This document shows positions 25,580 to 34,444 of a DNA stretch of 64,000 nt, one piece after another. Source of the DNA: an uncultured Collinsella sp. (GTDB taxonomy: Bacteria; Actinomycetota; Coriobacteriia; Coriobacteriales; Coriobacteriaceae). Under the pieces are notes generated by a model. It was not told the DNA's origin. It was given only the letters and a program-made list of their open reading frames with translations, and did not search any database. Numbering within the stretch: position 1 is the stretch's first letter; each line of letters begins with the position of its first letter. Location: the NCBI GenBank assembly GCA_902470095.1, contig CABRFG010000001.1, forward strand, positions 1-64,000. The letters are read 5' to 3'. Position numbers and translations under genes: made by a program.

Positions 25580-26449
25580 TTACCCCGCCAGATACGCTTT
25601 CAACGCCGGCAAAGTCGCCTCCGCATCGTGGCGGCCGATCTGGTAGATGCGCTCGAGCTCATCGGGCTCGCGGCACAGCGACGGCACCTTCACCGATTCA
25701 CTCGGACGCACCACAAAAATTTCGCCGGCAGCCTCGCGACGTGCCAGGTCATCGAGCGTGGCATTGTAGACCTCATGCCGATGCTCAAGCGCTGCGACAA
25801 ACTCCGGGTAGTGACGGAACACGCGCCGCAGCATGGGCATCACGCTGTTGGGCTGCTTCACAAAGCCCACCGGCTGCGTGAGTACCACGATATTGCGGTC
25901 ATACCCCTGCGCAAACAACCAAGCACTGGGAATGGAATCAGCCACGCCGCCATCCAGGTACTTACGGCCCTCAATGGCGACAGGACGCGTCGCCACGGGA
26001 ATTGCCGACGACGCCCGGATCCACTCGATATCCCTCTCGTCGCCATACGGCAGATCGTGGTAGACGGCCTTGCCCGTCTCGATATCGGTACACACGCACG
26101 TAAACCGCATGGGGCAGGCGCGATACGCCTCCAAGTCGATGGGATCGCGCTCGATGGGCACCTCGTGATAGGCAAAATCCGCATTGAACATATCGCCGGT
26201 TCGCAGCCAGCTGGCCACGCCTGCATAGCGCTTGTCGGCACAATAGGTCTTGTTGTAGCGAATGGCGCGGCCGATCTGGCGCGATTTAAAGTTGTAGCCA
26301 AACGCCGCGCCCGCCGAGACACCCACCATATGGTCGCAGGTCAAACCGTGCTCCATCCAAACGTCGAGCACGCCCGCCGTATACATACCGCGGTAGCCGC
26401 CTCCCTCGAGCGCGAGTCCCACCGTGCGCGTCGTATCCGGCTGTGCCAT
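25580..26449 (-). CDS. Patatin-like phospholipase
   Basis: 289 residues from ATG 26449 (MAQPDTTRTVGLALEGGGYR), with GGAG 8 nt upstream; the longer reading to 26533 has no site. The oxyanion loop GGGYRG, nucleophile GVSAG and catalytic Asp (DGGVADSIP) are all present, so it should be an active Ser-Asp lipid hydrolase. The group resembles YlbK/RssA-type bacterial patatins. No signal peptide. Substrate unknown. Confidence 0.92.
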   Translation of the reverse strand: MAQPDTTRTVGLALEGGGYRGMYTAGVLDVWMEHGLTCDHMVGVSAGAAFGYNFKSRQIGRAIRYNKTYCADKRYAGVASWLRTGDMFNADFAYHEVPIERDPIDLEAYRACPMRFTCVCTDIETGKAVYHDLPYGDERDIEWIRASSAIPVATRPVAIEGRKYLDGGVADSIPSAWLFAQGYDRNIVVLTQPVGFVKQPNSVMPMLRRVFRHYPEFVAALEHRHEVYNATLDDLARREAAGEIFVVRPSESVKVPSLCREPDELERIYQIGRHDAEATLPALKAYLAG

Positions 26450-26693
26450 GCGACCATCTCCGTTCCTGCGTTTCAAAACGGGACAAGTATACCCGTCAAC
26501 ATATATCGTCTCAGTCGCATTTTTATCGGACATCGCATCGTCGCGCTGCCGTTTGTCGAATAATGGCCGCCCGCAGCATGTGCACCCATATATAATTGTG
26601 TGCTGTTGTTTATACTACGCAGTAGTTATCAACAGCGAACATTAGCCGGTAAAGTAACCCAACAACGCAGCGAGGCGGGGGCCTGGATACACG

Positions 26694-26712
26694 CAAAGCG
26701 CCGAACATCAAC
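26694..26712 (+). repeat. 19-nt exact repeat, copy 2
   Basis: Same CAAAGCGCCGAACATCAAC as at 9456-9474. Lies 60 bp before the GGDEF-EAL start. The surrounding 26534-26772 gap otherwise shows only an AT-rich promoter-like stretch near 26590-26630 and a short ACTAC/GTAGT dyad. Confidence 0.75.
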
Positions 26713-26772
26713 GCGTGTGCACAACGAGCTCGCCCGACGCAATTCGCCCGACCTCAGAAAGCCGCTTACGAC

Positions 26773-29490
26773 ATGGATACTGTCAGCAATTACACCGAAA
26801 CGCTCGAAAAGACCGTTCGCGACCTTCTCGAGCGTCAGGATGATCTGATTAGGACCGCCTTTACCGACCAGCTTACCGGACTTGGCAACCGCGGCGGCTT
26901 TGCTCGCTCCTTAGAGGAAATCTGGGAGCAGGAACTGCCCGTGACCATGGCGTTTATCGACATCGATAACCTTAAGCACTGCAACGACATCTTTGGGCAT
27001 GACGAGGGCAACCGCTATATCTTGCAGGTAAGCCTCTATCTCAAACTGTATATGAAGGTGGACGAGGCGGCGTTTCGCATAGGCGGCGACGAGTTTGCCA
27101 TCCTGTCTACGGTTGCGACCGAGGACGACCTCGCCGAACGTCTGGAACACTGCCGAACGGTCCTGCTCAAAAACAACGATTCCGAGATGCCTCACTCGTT
27201 TAGCTACGGAGTGTCACATGCCGACCCCGCCCTGGGCGAGGCCCCCAATTGCATGACACTCGATGCCGACCATCGCATGTACGACTACAAGCTACGTCAT
27301 GCCGTACACCTTGATCGGCGCAATATCTCGCAAGTCCACACCGACGACTTCGAAATAAGCGATCGCATTTTCGACGCCTTTTCGATGCTCAACGAGGGCC
27401 GCTATTTCTTTATCGAGAACTTGGACAAACATCGCACCCTTTGGTCGCAAGGCGCCTTGCGCGATCTTGGCCTTCCCTCGGAGCACATAGACAACTGTCG
27501 CGATTACTGGAAAACGCGCGTGCATCCCGATGACCTTGAGGCCTACATCAACGACATTGATCAGGTTTATAACGGCACCAAGCACCGTCGCGTCATGCAG
27601 TATCGTGTGCGCAATGCCGTCGGCGACTACGTCCTCTGCCGCGCTCGCGGGTTTCGCATCGACGGCGACGAAAATGTCCCCTCGCTCTATGTCGGCGAGC
27701 TCGTCAACCACTCACTTGCCGAAACCGTCGACGCCGCGACAGGCCTCGGCACCCAGCGCATGTTGGTCAATGCCATCGACGCCTGTCGTTGCGACCGTTG
27801 CGAGACGGGCCTTATAGCGGTGCGCGTTCGTGGCACGACAAAGCTCAACGAGCTCTACGGAGCCGAGGCTGTCGACAACATGCTCGCCGAATACGCAGGC
27901 CGCATGCTGTCGATCACCCGCGGCAGGAGCAGGGTCTACCGTTCACGTAGCGTCCAGTTCGTCGTGCTCAGCAACGACCTGGACCACGAGGCATTCGAGC
28001 AACTGACCCACCACCTTAAAGAGGCTGTTTTCGCTCCTGTGCAAATCGCAGGCGACACCATTGCTCCCGTCTGTCTTGTCGTCCCGACCTTTTACGAACG
28101 CCTGGACTCCCAAGCATCGACTGTTTTGGGCGAACTCGATCGTCGCCTTCGCACGGCCGGCGGACTTGTTCCCAACGACAGTCTGCCCATACCCGAGATG
28201 GAACGCAAAGGCGCCGTCGCCGAGCACCTCGATATGCTCACAGGCCTCTACCGCCCCAGCGAGTTTATGCGCCGTGCCAATGCCTTCATCAAGGCAAGGC
28301 GCGACGGCGCTTGGTGTATCGCCACCGTCGACATGGGCCACATGCGCCTATTTAACGAATGGTATGGACAGACCGAAGGCGACCGTATGCTTGCCGATGT
28401 GGGCACGGTGCTCAAGGATATCGAGAACGCCGACATGGGTGTCGCGGGATACTGGGGACAAGACGACTTTTGTCTGCTCATACCCTTTGAGCACGATTTC
28501 GTTCACCGAGTCTATGCGCGCGTGCGCGAGGCTGTAGCCAAGCACGACGACGGCGTAGGCTTTTGGCCGTCCATGGGCGTATGCCCCATCGACGCTAGCG
28601 AGGAAATCACCATCGATGCCCAGGCCAAGGCCATGTTTACCAATCGACGCGCCAAAAACGACTTCAAGGAGCGCATTGCTATTATCCGCCCCGAGGAATA
28701 TGAGCACGAGATTGCGTTCCACCGCACGCTGACCGAGTTCCAATACGCGCTCTCAAACGGCCGTATCACGTACTACCTGCAGCCCCAGGTCGATATGGAA
28801 ACCGGCGAGATTATTGGCGCCGAAGCACTCACCCGCTGGATTGACAAGGACGGCTCTCTCATTTCGCCCGCAACGTTTATCCCCGCACTCGAGGATAGCG
28901 GCTTTGTGGTGACGCTCGACAAGTACATTTGGCAGGGTGTCGCCTCATGGCTGCGCGAGCGCATCGATCGAGGACTTCGTGTGGTTCCGGTTTCGCTTAA
29001 TGTGTCGCGCGTGGATATCCTTGCCTGCGACGTTGCCGAACATATGGGGGCGCTTGCCGCCCAATACAACCTACCGCCCGAGCTCATGCGTATCGAGATC
29101 ACCGAGACGGCTTATACGGGAGAGTCCGAGGCCGTGGACAAACTGACGGCCGACCTGCACACCCGCGGCTTCTCGACCTATATGGACGATTTTGGCACCG
29201 GTCAGTCCACGCTCGCGATGCTCAAGAACGTCAACGTCGACGTCATCAAGCTCGACCGCGCCTTTGTACCCACCGACCGCGATCAAGGCCGCAGCACGCA
29301 AATCATTTCATCGATGCTCGAAATGGCGCAGTCGCTCCATCTGCCCGTCGAGGTCGAAGGCGTCGAGACAAATGAGCAGGCGAACATGCTACGACAAATG
29401 GGCGCCCGCTACGCTCAGGGCTTCCTCTACTACCGCCCCATGCCGGCGAAGGATTTTGAGGCATTGCTCGATGGTGGCAATAACAACTGA
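26773..29490 (+). CDS. Large GGDEF-PAS-GGDEF-GGDEF-EAL cyclic di-GMP protein
   Basis: 905 residues, no membrane segments. A short coiled start (ETLEKTVRDLLERQDDLIR) leads to a complete GGDEF domain with GGDEF at 104-108 and DQLTGLGNRGGF. Next is a PAS-like region (about 200-310, HPDDLEAYINDIDQVYNGTK), a degenerate GGDEF (about 320-450), and a third GGDEF whose signature reads GQDDF (about 562). The EAL domain (about 660-900) is intact: AEALTRW, NVSRVDIL, ITETAYTG, YMDDFGTG and LDRAFV. So it may both make and break c-di-GMP. No good ribosome site before the ATG. The first half is paralogous to the next gene. Confidence 0.92.
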   Translation: MDTVSNYTETLEKTVRDLLERQDDLIRTAFTDQLTGLGNRGGFARSLEEIWEQELPVTMAFIDIDNLKHCNDIFGHDEGNRYILQVSLYLKLYMKVDEAAFRIGGDEFAILSTVATEDDLAERLEHCRTVLLKNNDSEMPHSFSYGVSHADPALGEAPNCMTLDADHRMYDYKLRHAVHLDRRNISQVHTDDFEISDRIFDAFSMLNEGRYFFIENLDKHRTLWSQGALRDLGLPSEHIDNCRDYWKTRVHPDDLEAYINDIDQVYNGTKHRRVMQYRVRNAVGDYVLCRARGFRIDGDENVPSLYVGELVNHSLAETVDAATGLGTQRMLVNAIDACRCDRCETGLIAVRVRGTTKLNELYGAEAVDNMLAEYAGRMLSITRGRSRVYRSRSVQFVVLSNDLDHEAFEQLTHHLKEAVFAPVQIAGDTIAPVCLVVPTFYERLDSQASTVLGELDRRLRTAGGLVPNDSLPIPEMERKGAVAEHLDMLTGLYRPSEFMRRANAFIKARRDGAWCIATVDMGHMRLFNEWYGQTEGDRMLADVGTVLKDIENADMGVAGYWGQDDFCLLIPFEHDFVHRVYARVREAVAKHDDGVGFWPSMGVCPIDASEEITIDAQAKAMFTNRRAKNDFKERIAIIRPEEYEHEIAFHRTLTEFQYALSNGRITYYLQPQVDMETGEIIGAEALTRWIDKDGSLISPATFIPALEDSGFVVTLDKYIWQGVASWLRERIDRGLRVVPVSLNVSRVDILACDVAEHMGALAAQYNLPPELMRIEITETAYTGESEAVDKLTADLHTRGFSTYMDDFGTGQSTLAMLKNVNVDVIKLDRAFVPTDRDQGRSTQIISSMLEMAQSLHLPVEVEGVETNEQANMLRQMGARYAQGFLYYRPMPAKDFEALLDGGNNN

Positions 29491-29548
29491 TACGCTCGCG
29501 CGCAAAACGCCACCGCCGAAGGGGGAATTTGCCTCCATTAGCTAACTT

Positions 29549-29579
29549 ATATCCCCAATTCAAACCGAATTGGGGATAT
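29549..29579 (+). terminator. Perfect 13-bp hairpin between the two GGDEF genes
   Basis: ATATCCCCAATTC, loop AAACC, then its exact complement. It lies 59 nt after the EAL gene and 39 nt before the second GGDEF start, so it may end the first transcript or act as a leader hairpin. No long T tract follows. Confidence 0.7.
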
Positions 29580-29617
29580 GATACAAACCATTGTTCCGCC
29601 CAAGGAGGTTATCCATC

Positions 29618-31147
29618 ATGAACGAGTCATATCGCCTGGGTGAGCAATTGATTATTGCCTATCTTCAGCGACTTGCGAATGGCATCTCGACCGCCGAACT
29701 CGATGTTGCCGCGCTGCCTGCTGAGCTACGCGCCGTTGGTGAGCAACTGCAAAAGACGCATGCCATCCTGCAACAAGAGCGCCAGCTGCTTGAGCGCAAC
29801 GCCTATATCGATCCGCTCACCAACTTGGGCAACCGCAGCGGACTCGACCGTCACGTCGAGCAACTCTGGCGCAAAGGCGACCCCTTCACCTGCGCCTATA
29901 TTGACATCGACCATCTCAAGCATTGCAATGATAGGTTTGGCCATGCCGAAGGCAATCGCTATATTCTGAGCATCTGCCGCACGCTCTCCGAAACCATGGA
30001 GCACGATGAGATGCTGTTCCGTATCGGTGGAGACGAGTTTGTACTTATCTCGCTCTCTGCAAACGAGACCGAACTCGAGCAGCGCTTGGAGCAGGTACGT
30101 GCCGGGCTGATCGAGGCGAGCTCAGATGGCAAGGCGCCCATGATCGCCAGCTTTAGCTTTGGCTGCTCGCGCGTCGATCCACTTGCCGGCGACACGCGTC
30201 GCCAGATGACGATGGATGCCGATCGCAAGATGTATCGCTATAAGCTTATGCATCGTGTACAGCAACCGGAAAACAATGACGCGCCGCAACGCCCAATCGT
30301 CGATCAACTTCCGTGCAACGACCGGGTGTTCCAGGCGATCTCCATGAGCTCCGAGACGCGCTATCCGTTCATCCTTAACCTCGATACTGGAGAATCGCAA
30401 TGGTCGGTTAACGCCGTGCGCGATTTTGACCTGCCCTCCCAGCACCCTTTTAACTCACTCGACATGTGGCTCGCCCGCGTTCATCCCGAGGACCGCGACA
30501 ACGTACGCGCCGAGCTCGACATGGTGATAAACGGCACGTGGCATTTCCACTACATGCAGTATCGCGTAATGGATGCCACCGGAAAATACGTGCTTTGCGA
30601 CTGCACGGGCTACCGCTTGGACGGCACCGATACCGAGCCCAGCATGTATGTGGGCATTATCATCAACCGAAGCTTGGCAGATACGACTGATTCCGTGACC
30701 GGCCTGGGCGACATTCACGCCCTGGTCAACGCCATTGGCGAAATGCGTCGCGTGGCGCGCGAGGCAGGCTTTATTGCCATTAAGGTCGACGATATCGCCG
30801 AGGTCAATGCCCGCTTTGGATTCGATGCAGGCGACCGTGTGCTCGCCGAAAGCGCCGCCTGCCTCATGGACTGTTCGCGCGGCAAGGGCCGCCTGTTCCG
30901 CTCGACGGGACCAACGTTCGTGGCACTCTTCGATGAGCTCGACCCCGAGGCAATCGATGAGATCGCAGGCGACATCGAACGGTTCTTGGGTTCTCCCGTG
31001 CTCATCGGCTCGCTTGAATATCAGCCGCCCATTCGCGTGGCCACGCTCCATCTGGACGGCGTCGACCGTCAGCCTGTTTCGATTTTAAACGAGCTCAAAG
31101 CGTTGCTTAAAGAGGCACCGCAAGTACCGGGCACCAAACTGAACTAG
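29618..31147 (+). CDS. GGDEF-PAS protein, paralogue of the preceding gene
   Basis: 509 residues from ATG 29618, preceded by AAGGAGG; a TTG reading from 29591 would read through that site. An N-terminal helix of about 60 residues leads to GGDEF (about 137-141) with DPLTNLGNRSGL and AYIDIDHLKHCNDRFGHAEG, nearly the same as the neighbour. Then a PAS-like domain (WLARVHPEDRDNVRAELDMV) and a degenerate GGDEF-like end (GFIAIKVDDIAEVNARFGF). It lacks the third GGDEF and EAL, so is expected to be a cyclase or a receptor. Origin probably a tandem duplication. Confidence 0.9.
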   Translation: MNESYRLGEQLIIAYLQRLANGISTAELDVAALPAELRAVGEQLQKTHAILQQERQLLERNAYIDPLTNLGNRSGLDRHVEQLWRKGDPFTCAYIDIDHLKHCNDRFGHAEGNRYILSICRTLSETMEHDEMLFRIGGDEFVLISLSANETELEQRLEQVRAGLIEASSDGKAPMIASFSFGCSRVDPLAGDTRRQMTMDADRKMYRYKLMHRVQQPENNDAPQRPIVDQLPCNDRVFQAISMSSETRYPFILNLDTGESQWSVNAVRDFDLPSQHPFNSLDMWLARVHPEDRDNVRAELDMVINGTWHFHYMQYRVMDATGKYVLCDCTGYRLDGTDTEPSMYVGIIINRSLADTTDSVTGLGDIHALVNAIGEMRRVAREAGFIAIKVDDIAEVNARFGFDAGDRVLAESAACLMDCSRGKGRLFRSTGPTFVALFDELDPEAIDEIAGDIERFLGSPVLIGSLEYQPPIRVATLHLDGVDRQPVSILNELKALLKEAPQVPGTKLN

Positions 31148-31257
31148 CGTCGTGGGGCGCGATGGAAACACAAGCCGTTTCACATCGCGCCTCACGCCAT
31201 CTATCCTCTCGTGCGATAATCCTCCGCAGAAGTCACCGACAACAGAGGGAGTTTGTG

Positions 31258-31881
31258 ATGAAGGTTCTTTTGGTCAATGGCAGCCCCAAGGCAAACGGCA
31301 ACACCGCCCGTGCACTCGCCGAGGTCGCCGAGCAGCTCAATGCCGAAGGCATTGATACCGAGGTGTTTCAGCTGGGCGCCAAACCCATTCGCGATTGCAT
31401 CGGTTGCGGCCAGTGCGGCAAGCTTGGCGGTCGCTGCACCTTTGACGACGACGTGGTCAACGAGCTGATCGCTGCTGCCGAGCAGGCAGATGGCTTTGTC
31501 TTTGGCTCACCCGTCTACTATGCGCACCCCAGCGGACGCATCCTTTCGGCCCTCGATCGCGCCTTCTATGCAGGCGGGCATGCCTTTGAGCACAAACCCG
31601 GCGCCGCAATCGCCGTCGCCCGTCGCGGCGGCACGTCGACCACGTTCGATGTACTCAACAAGTACTTCACCATTAAGCAAATGCCCGTAGTTGCCTCCAC
31701 CTACTGGAACAACGTGTTTGGCCGCGTGCCCGGCGACGCCGATGGGGATGCCGAGGGCCTTGCCACCATGCGAAACATCGGCAAAAACATGGCCTGGCTC
31801 CTACGTTGCATCGAGGCAGGACAGGCCGCCGGCATCAACGCACCCAAAGCCGATCGCGCAACGACCAACTTCATTCGATAG
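31258..31881 (+). CDS. Flavodoxin-fold NAD(P)H-dependent FMN reductase family protein
   Basis: 207 residues from ATG 31258, after GAGGGAG; the longer reading from 31162 is unsupported. FMN phosphate loop: NGSPKANGNTARAL. Cysteines CIGCGQC plus a later C (GGRC) resemble the compact cluster of iron-sulfur flavoproteins. GFVFGSPVYYAHPSGR is the second flavin-binding segment. Likely a soluble flavoprotein in redox metabolism or quinone/nitro reduction; physiological partner unknown. Single gene, followed by the structured element at 31884. Confidence 0.9.
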   Translation: MKVLLVNGSPKANGNTARALAEVAEQLNAEGIDTEVFQLGAKPIRDCIGCGQCGKLGGRCTFDDDVVNELIAAAEQADGFVFGSPVYYAHPSGRILSALDRAFYAGGHAFEHKPGAAIAVARRGGTSTTFDVLNKYFTIKQMPVVASTYWNNVFGRVPGDADGDAEGLATMRNIGKNMAWLLRCIEAGQAAGINAPKADRATTNFIR

Positions 31882-31883
31882 AG

Positions 31884-32050
31884 CGGCGGTCACCTCGATG
31901 TCCTATCAATGTCAGCGAAAAGCCAGCTGATGAGGCAAGGTGCCTTGAAAGAGGAGGGCGCTGGGCTTTTGCCCGCGCCCGACGATTGAAAGGCAGATTG
32001 CCCATCAGATGGCTTTGCAGCGTCGAGGTGACCGCCGTTCGTTAGAACGG
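31884..32050 (+). ncRNA. Candidate structured RNA or leader, 167 nt
   Basis: The gap after the flavoprotein gene folds as nested helices: CGGCGGTCACCTCGA (31884-31898) pairs perfectly with 32023-32037; AAAGCCAGCTGATG (31919-31932) with CATCAGATGGCTTT (32003-32016), one mismatch; and GGGCGCTGGGC-TTTT-GCCCGCGCCC (31956-31980), one bulge. A fourth hairpin, CCGTTC-GTTA-GAACGG (32035-32050), competes with the outer helix. It ends 11 nt before the ArsC-like ATG, which has no ribosome site of its own. I do not recognise a known family. Confidence 0.6.
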
Positions 32051-32061
32051 CGAAACAATAT

Positions 32062-32403
32062 ATGAATATCCAGATTTTTGGCACCAAAAAGTCCTTCGAT
32101 ACCAAGAAGGCCCAGCGTTATTTTAAGGAGCGCCGCATTAAGGTGCAGTTTATCGACCTTAAGGAAAAGGAGATGAGCAAGGGCGAGCTCACGAGCGTGA
32201 TGCAGGCGGTCGGCGGCATCGACAAGCTGCTCAACCCCAAAGCCAAGGACGAGGAGACGCTCGCGCTCATCCAGCACCTCACCCCTAGCCAGCGCTTCGA
32301 CAAGCTGCTCGAGAACCAGCAGGTTCTAGCCGAGCCCATCGTGCGTAACGGAAAAAAGGCCACCGTCGGCTATTGCCCCGATGTATGGGGAGCCTGGGAG
32401 TAG
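32062..32403 (+). CDS. ArsC/Spx-like protein lacking the catalytic cysteine
   Basis: 113 residues. Thioredoxin-like ArsC fold: MNIQIFGTKKSFDTKKAQRYF, IKVQFIDLKEKEMSKGEL, LLENQQVLAEPIVRNGKKATVGY. In YffB/ArsC relatives the first loop has a cysteine (KNCDT); here it reads KKSFDT, so arsenate reduction by the normal mechanism is unlikely. A single Cys remains near the end (GYCPDVWGAWE). It may be regulatory like Spx or act differently. No Shine-Dalgarno sequence is visible; the structured element just upstream may govern translation. Confidence 0.85.
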   Translation: MNIQIFGTKKSFDTKKAQRYFKERRIKVQFIDLKEKEMSKGELTSVMQAVGGIDKLLNPKAKDEETLALIQHLTPSQRFDKLLENQQVLAEPIVRNGKKATVGYCPDVWGAWE

Positions 32404-32489
32404 CCTGTGTTATTTGCCGGCGCGTGGGTATAAGAGCAGGCGTTTGGCATAAGATTTAACTGTAAGCCATGTCTAACAAAGGAGGGCAC

Positions 32490-33620
32490 ATGCCCAACAA
32501 ACCCGTGAAGATCATCATGCTTACCGGATACCTCGGTGCCGGCAAGACCACGCTGCTCAACCACATCCTCGCTAACGACGGCGGCATCCGCGCCGCCGTG
32601 ATCGTCAACGATATCGGCGAGATCAACGTCGACGCCAGCCTTATCGCCGACGGCGGCCTTTCCGAGACCGATGACCTCATCCCGCTCACCAACGGCTGCA
32701 TCTGCTGCACGCTTTCGGACGACCTTGCTAACCAGCTGCAGGGCATCGCCGATTCGGGCAACTTCGACTACATCATCATCGAGGCTTCGGGCATTTGCGA
32801 GCCTATCCCCATCGCCTACACCATCTCGAGCTTCTGCGACGAGGCCAAGGTGGGCGGCGAGCCCAAGCTCGCGCTCGACAACATCGTGGCCGTGGTCGAC
32901 TGCGCCCGCATGTACGACGAGTTCAATGGCGGCCGCGACCTGCTGGCAGAGGATATCGACGAGGACGACATCGAAAGCCTGCTCATCCAGCAGATCGAGT
33001 TCTGCTCCACGCTGATCCTCAACAAGACCGATACCGTGAGCCCTGAGCAGATCGCCGAGCTCAAGGCCATCGTGCGCAGCCTGCAGAAAGACGCTGTGAT
33101 TGTCGAGGCCCAAAACGGCGAGGTCCCCATGGAGGAGCTGCTCGATACCGACCGCTTCGACTTTATGCGCGCCTACAACTCCGCCGCCTGGATCGAGGCC
33201 ATGGAGCACCCCGAGGAGCACGACGACCCCGAGGTGCTCGAGTACGACATCGAGACCTTTGTGTACTCGCGCCGTAAGCCGTTTGACCTGCAGAAGTTCA
33301 CCGATTTTGTTGAGCAGGAGTGGCCCGACGAGGTCATTCGCGTCAAAGGCCCGCTGTGGCAGACCGGCGATCCGGACATGTGCTACATGTTTGAGCAGGC
33401 CGGCCACCAGATGCGCCTGATGGAGAACGGCCTGTTTGTCGACTCGGCGCCCGAGGGCGAGAAACAGAAGATCATCGACGAGAACCCCGAGATCATGCAG
33501 ATTTGGGACGACGAGACGGGCGACCGTATGACGAGCCTGTGCATCATCGGCCGTCACATGGACAAGGATGCGCTCATCGCCTCCCTCGATGCCTGCCTGA
33601 CCGACTGGCACCGCGCCTAG
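32490..33620 (+). CDS. CobW-family (G3E) GTPase metallochaperone
   Basis: 376 residues from ATG 32490 with AAAGGAGG upstream; ATG 32469 is less likely. GTPase motifs: GYLGAGKTTLL (P-loop), the metal site GCICCT (CxCC), IIEASGICEP (switch region) and LNKTD. C-terminal CobW domain includes SRRKPFDLQKFTDFVEQ. G3E proteins hand Zn, Co or Ni to target enzymes. No metal transporter or Zur-type gene lies nearby, so the metal cannot be assigned. Followed by two hairpins. Confidence 0.94.
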   Translation: MPNKPVKIIMLTGYLGAGKTTLLNHILANDGGIRAAVIVNDIGEINVDASLIADGGLSETDDLIPLTNGCICCTLSDDLANQLQGIADSGNFDYIIIEASGICEPIPIAYTISSFCDEAKVGGEPKLALDNIVAVVDCARMYDEFNGGRDLLAEDIDEDDIESLLIQQIEFCSTLILNKTDTVSPEQIAELKAIVRSLQKDAVIVEAQNGEVPMEELLDTDRFDFMRAYNSAAWIEAMEHPEEHDDPEVLEYDIETFVYSRRKPFDLQKFTDFVEQEWPDEVIRVKGPLWQTGDPDMCYMFEQAGHQMRLMENGLFVDSAPEGEKQKIIDENPEIMQIWDDETGDRMTSLCIIGRHMDKDALIASLDACLTDWHRA

Positions 33621-33660
33621 GTTTATCCAAGCGGGTATTTTTCCGCTTACGTAACCGCCA

Positions 33661-33694
33661 AACCACCACGAAGGTGCCCTTCGTGGTGGTTTTT
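33661..33694 (+). terminator. Intrinsic terminator of the CobW gene
   Basis: AACCACCACGAAGG pairs with CCTTCGTGGTGGTT around a 3-nt loop, followed by T residues to 33694. A smaller hairpin AAGCGG/CCGCTT lies at 33629-33648. Confidence 0.94.
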
Positions 33695-33715
33695 CGTTCT
33701 GAGCCAAGGAGATTC

Positions 33716-34315
33716 ATGTTCAACATTGTGCTGTATGCGCCCGAGATTCCGGCCAATACGGGCAATATCGGCCGCACCTGCGTGGTTACCGGCGCCCGTC
33801 TGCATCTGGTGGAGCCGCTGGGGTTTTCGCTCGACGACAAGACGGTGCGTCGCGCCGGACTGGGCTACTGGCAAAACTTGGACGTGACGACCTATGCCAG
33901 CTGGGAGGATTTCCTTGCGCGTAACGGCCTCTCCCCTACCGACGAGCGTCTGCATCTGCTGACCAAAAAGGCGCGCAGGACCTATGCGCAAAGCACCTAC
34001 CGCGACGGTGACTATTTGGTCTTTGGCAGCGAGAGCTCGGGTATTCCCGAGCCACTGCTTGCCACGGCGCCCGAGCGCTGCGAGCGCATCCCGATGCTGC
34101 GCGATTGCGATTCGCTTGACAACGCCGAGGCATGGGAAGCTCACGAGGAATCGCTGGGGCATACCGAGGACAGCCACGAGGTCATCCTTCAACAGGACAT
34201 CTGCGGCAACTTCGTCAACCCGGACGACTACCGCATCAGCGCACTCAACCTCTCCAACAGCGCCGCCATCGTCCTCTACGAGGCCCTACGCCAAACAGGC
34301 TTTGCCGGCATGTAA
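33716..34315 (+). CDS. trmL: tRNA (cytidine/uridine-2'-O-)-methyltransferase TrmL
   Basis: 199 residues from ATG 33716, after AAGGAG; the reading from 33503 overlaps the CobW gene. SPOUT knot motifs: PEIPANTGNIGRTC (motif 1), VFGSESSGIPE (motif 2) and ALNLSNSAAIVLYEALRQ (motif 3). It methylates the 2'-OH of nucleotide 34 of certain tRNA-Leu. About 40 residues longer than E. coli TrmL (157), with an insertion before motif 3 (AWEAHEESLGHTEDSHEVI). Confidence 0.94.
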   Translation: MFNIVLYAPEIPANTGNIGRTCVVTGARLHLVEPLGFSLDDKTVRRAGLGYWQNLDVTTYASWEDFLARNGLSPTDERLHLLTKKARRTYAQSTYRDGDYLVFGSESSGIPEPLLATAPERCERIPMLRDCDSLDNAEAWEAHEESLGHTEDSHEVILQQDICGNFVNPDDYRISALNLSNSAAIVLYEALRQTGFAGM

Positions 34316-34391
34316 AACCTGCCATTAGGGGACGGGGTAGAAATGGTAGACTTTCAAACTCTCTAGTCCTTGACAAAATGGTTTTGACATC

Positions 34392-34426
34392 AAATGCGGC
34401 AAAGGGACAGTCCCTTTGCCGCATTT
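34392..34426. repeat. Dispersed hairpin repeat R2
   Basis: A perfect 35-nt palindrome with 17-bp arms around one A: AAATGCGGCAAAGGGAC and complement. It lies 18 bp from the end of the minus-strand gene at 34445, so it may act as its terminator. A related imperfect element (CCATTAGGGGACGGGG...) is at 34320-34350. Confidence 0.88.
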
Positions 34427-34444
34427 GGCTGCTAACAATTCACG

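Noticed and set aside
26640..26772. Possible cyclic di-GMP riboswitch before the GGDEF-EAL gene
   Set aside because: ACGCAAAGCG looks a little like a GEMM segment, but the arms do not pair as required; the same sequence also lies before a purine permease.
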